Assembly: GCA_023957215.1 (NCBI GenBank) | Contig: JAMLHH010000030.1 | Location: 1-38,223, forward strand | Length of the DNA: 38,223 bases | Reading direction: 5' to 3' | Origin: Chitinophagales bacterium | Lineage (GTDB): Bacteria; Bacteroidota; Bacteroidia; Chitinophagales; JADIYW01 | Shown: piece by piece, positions 36,906-38,223 of the stretch | Layout: each line of letters opens with the position of its first letter | Numbering within the stretch: the first letter of the stretch is position 1 | Program-made: the position numbers and the translations under genes | Notes under the pieces: generated by a model | What the model was told of the DNA's origin: nothing | What the model saw: the letters and a program-made list of their open reading frames with translations, nothing else | Database searches by the model: none

Positions 36906-38166
36906 AAATTTCATTCTCAAGAACAATAGATTTAGGGAACAAGATATTATTTTCAAGATGGACATGTCTGAAAGTATCTTCCTCAAATTCTTTTAACTTT
37001 TCAAATAAATAAGTATATGAATTACAAGCATCAGCAGGAAGCAGGTAATCTTTGGTGATTTCTCTCATACTTCTCAAAGCTTCGGCAGTCTCATCATGTT
37101 CGGCTTCCATCGTTTCTATTGCATTGGCAAATCCACCTCCGACAGTTGATTTCTGGCCATTGTTTTTCATTTGTAACATTTGCTTGATGGCAGGAAATAA
37201 AACAGATTCTTCTTTACCGACATGTATCAAAAAATCATCCAACATCATTTTGGTAATCTGTGCCAATTCTTTCAATTCGGGATGCCTTCCACCGTGTACA
37301 TTTGCAACTTTTTCAGCCAATCCGATTATCGGCTCAGCATTATTTCTAACATATCTGTGATGTGTATTTAAAATATAGTCTGCCAAAAAACCTATTTCCC
37401 AATTGTTGTAATCTTCTGATGGCAAAGCCGATTTGTTATTAGCAGCAGTTTCTAATGCTTTTCTCAACTCATCTTCACTGACACCCACACTTTCACTTGC
37501 TTCTTTCAAAGATTTATTGCCATGACAACAAAAATCTATATCATACTTTCTAAATACTTCAGCCGTATTATAATTTTGGGCAACGATGCTTCCGACTGTT
37601 TCTTTTTGTTCGTTTCCCAAGATTTTTTTGGAAATTCTAATCTCAAAAATATCCGGACCTTCCAAAATATAATCCCAATTAAAAATTTCCCCCTTTTCGG
37701 CCATCAATTGATAATAAAGTGGTTTGGGGTCGTGATCATTGTGTATCACAAAACCTTCTCCCTCTTTCAAATTATCAAAATATTGAAAAATGGTAGGATG
37801 TTTTTCTCTTGGAGGCAATTGGGTCACATCCAAAACTTTTTCATTTTTAGAAACCTTTATTTCCTGTTTCACCTCATTTTTAGGTGTAGTCGTGACTGTG
37901 CTTTGACCTCCATTCATATCAGCTTCCATTTTTATACCTATTCTGATTTCATATATATCGGGACCTTGTTTTAAATAATCCCAAGTAAAAATATCGCCTT
38001 TTGTAGCTGAAAGCTGATAGTATAAAGGTTTGGGATCATGGTCATTGTGTAAAATAAAACTTTGCCCGGGTTTTAAGTCGTTAAAAGTTTTCATAATAGT
38101 AGCAAATTTTACAGCAGGATTCAATTCTGCTGCATTGAGGAACAATTCATTATCCATATTCATCAT
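36898..38166 (-). CDS. ric: Iron-sulfur cluster repair protein (RIC/ScdA/YtfE) with two N-terminal DUF2249 domains
   Basis: A 422-residue di-iron protein that would repair Fe-S clusters damaged by nitric oxide or oxidants. Two DUF2249 domains come first (about 17-79 and 121-181); both contain the identical HNDHDPKPLYYQL (40-52 and 142-154) and a WDY...GPDI-EIRI ending. Then comes the ScdA N-terminal domain (about 187-243: VGSIVAQNYNTAEVFRKYDIDFCCHGNKSL) with C213-C214-H215. The hemerythrin-like domain (about 260-412) has likely iron ligands among H269/H270, H315, E319/E320, H357, H401/H403 and E405. Ordinary RIC proteins are about 220-240 residues, so this is a fusion. The ATG at 38166 is used; two further in-frame ATGs follow within four codons. 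Confidence 0.9.
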   Translation of the reverse strand: MMNMDNELFLNAAELNPAVKFATIMKTFNDLKPGQSFILHNDHDPKPLYYQLSATKGDIFTWDYLKQGPDIYEIRIGIKMEADMNGGQSTVTTTPKNEVKQEIKVSKNEKVLDVTQLPPREKHPTIFQYFDNLKEGEGFVIHNDHDPKPLYYQLMAEKGEIFNWDYILEGPDIFEIRISKKILGNEQKETVGSIVAQNYNTAEVFRKYDIDFCCHGNKSLKEASESVGVSEDELRKALETAANNKSALPSEDYNNWEIGFLADYILNTHHRYVRNNAEPIIGLAEKVANVHGGRHPELKELAQITKMMLDDFLIHVGKEESVLFPAIKQMLQMKNNGQKSTVGGGFANAIETMEAEHDETAEALRSMREITKDYLLPADACNSYTYLFEKLKEFEEDTFRHVHLENNILFPKSIVLENEILA

Positions 38167-38197
38167 CTTTTTATCTTTTCACTAATTTATTGAAGTT

Positions 38198-38210
38198 TTG
38201 ACAGAGTCAA
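38198..38210 (-). promoter_or_regulatory. Palindrome upstream of the RIC gene, possible CRP/FNR-type site
   Basis: TTGAC-AGA-GTCAA is a perfect 5-3-5 inverted repeat, 31 bp before the RIC start codon. TTGAC half-sites recall CRP/FNR-family operators, which normally have a 4-bp spacer. It could serve a nitrosative-stress regulator. Confidence 0.35.
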
Positions 38211-38223
38211 TACTTATTTATAG

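Noticed and set aside
37522..37974. 150-codon plus-strand frame
   Set aside because: Antisense to the RIC gene; composition is a mirror of the DUF2249 and ScdA_N coding sequence.

Overview
The window is AT-rich and densely coded, and reads as a chromosomal segment of a Bacteroidota bacterium. The evidence is two secreted proteins with type IX secretion (T9SS) C-terminal sorting domains, a tonB-exbD-exbD-exbB cluster, a TamB-like giant protein beside tsaD, a fur-purA pair, Bacteroidota-type promoter boxes (TAnnTTTG) and almost no Shine-Dalgarno sequences. A Chitinophagia/Saprospiria-like member is my guess from the style of the proteins, and it is weakly supported.

Layout. 1-434: DUF488 gene preceded by a truncated partial copy of itself. 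493-2199: UbiB/ABC1-family kinase-like protein. 2450-5604: GNAT acetyltransferase, then on the minus strand a radical SAM/SPASM protein, pheS and a DoxX-like membrane protein. 5728-8755: an M3 peptidase lipoprotein with one frameshift and a urea transporter, in tandem. 8756-9110: gene-less DNA with hairpins. 9111-14049: rbfA, an ABC exporter, a T9SS-secreted M28 peptidase and an RsmF-type RNA m5C methyltransferase, closed by a strong bidirectional terminator. 14105-17037: TonB energy-transduction operon (exbB-exbD-exbD-tonB, minus strand). 17507-18778: a T9SS-secreted protein. 18941-19422: tRNA-Gln(TTG) with what looks like the decayed N-terminus of a tyrosine integrase and short repeats. 19504-23379: YggS, a uvrA broken by about five lesions, and a small phasin-like coiled-coil protein. 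23689-28242: a metal (probably Mn) ABC transporter operon, a Fur-family regulator and purA. 28242-30555: PabB-like enzyme and tsaD. 30584-35314: TamB-like protein. 35323-38166: MBL-fold hydrolase, bifunctional-nuclease/UVR protein and an iron-sulfur repair (RIC) protein with two added N-terminal DUF2249 domains.

How the genes fit together. Most are housekeeping: translation (pheS, rbfA, tRNA-Gln, tsaD, rsmF-like), nucleotide and folate synthesis (purA, pabB) and DNA repair (uvrA). Around them sit envelope functions (TonB complex, TamB, T9SS cargo, ABC exporter) and metal or redox stress functions (Mn uptake, Fur, RIC).

I found no CRISPR array, intact insertion sequence, phage or clear defence system, and no convincing undescribed multi-gene system. 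The items most worth a second look are the RIC domain fusion with its upstream palindrome, the operator-like palindrome at the metal-transporter promoter, the integrase relic at tRNA-Gln, the cluster of homopolymer-type lesions in uvrA, and the 248-bp duplication at the left edge.
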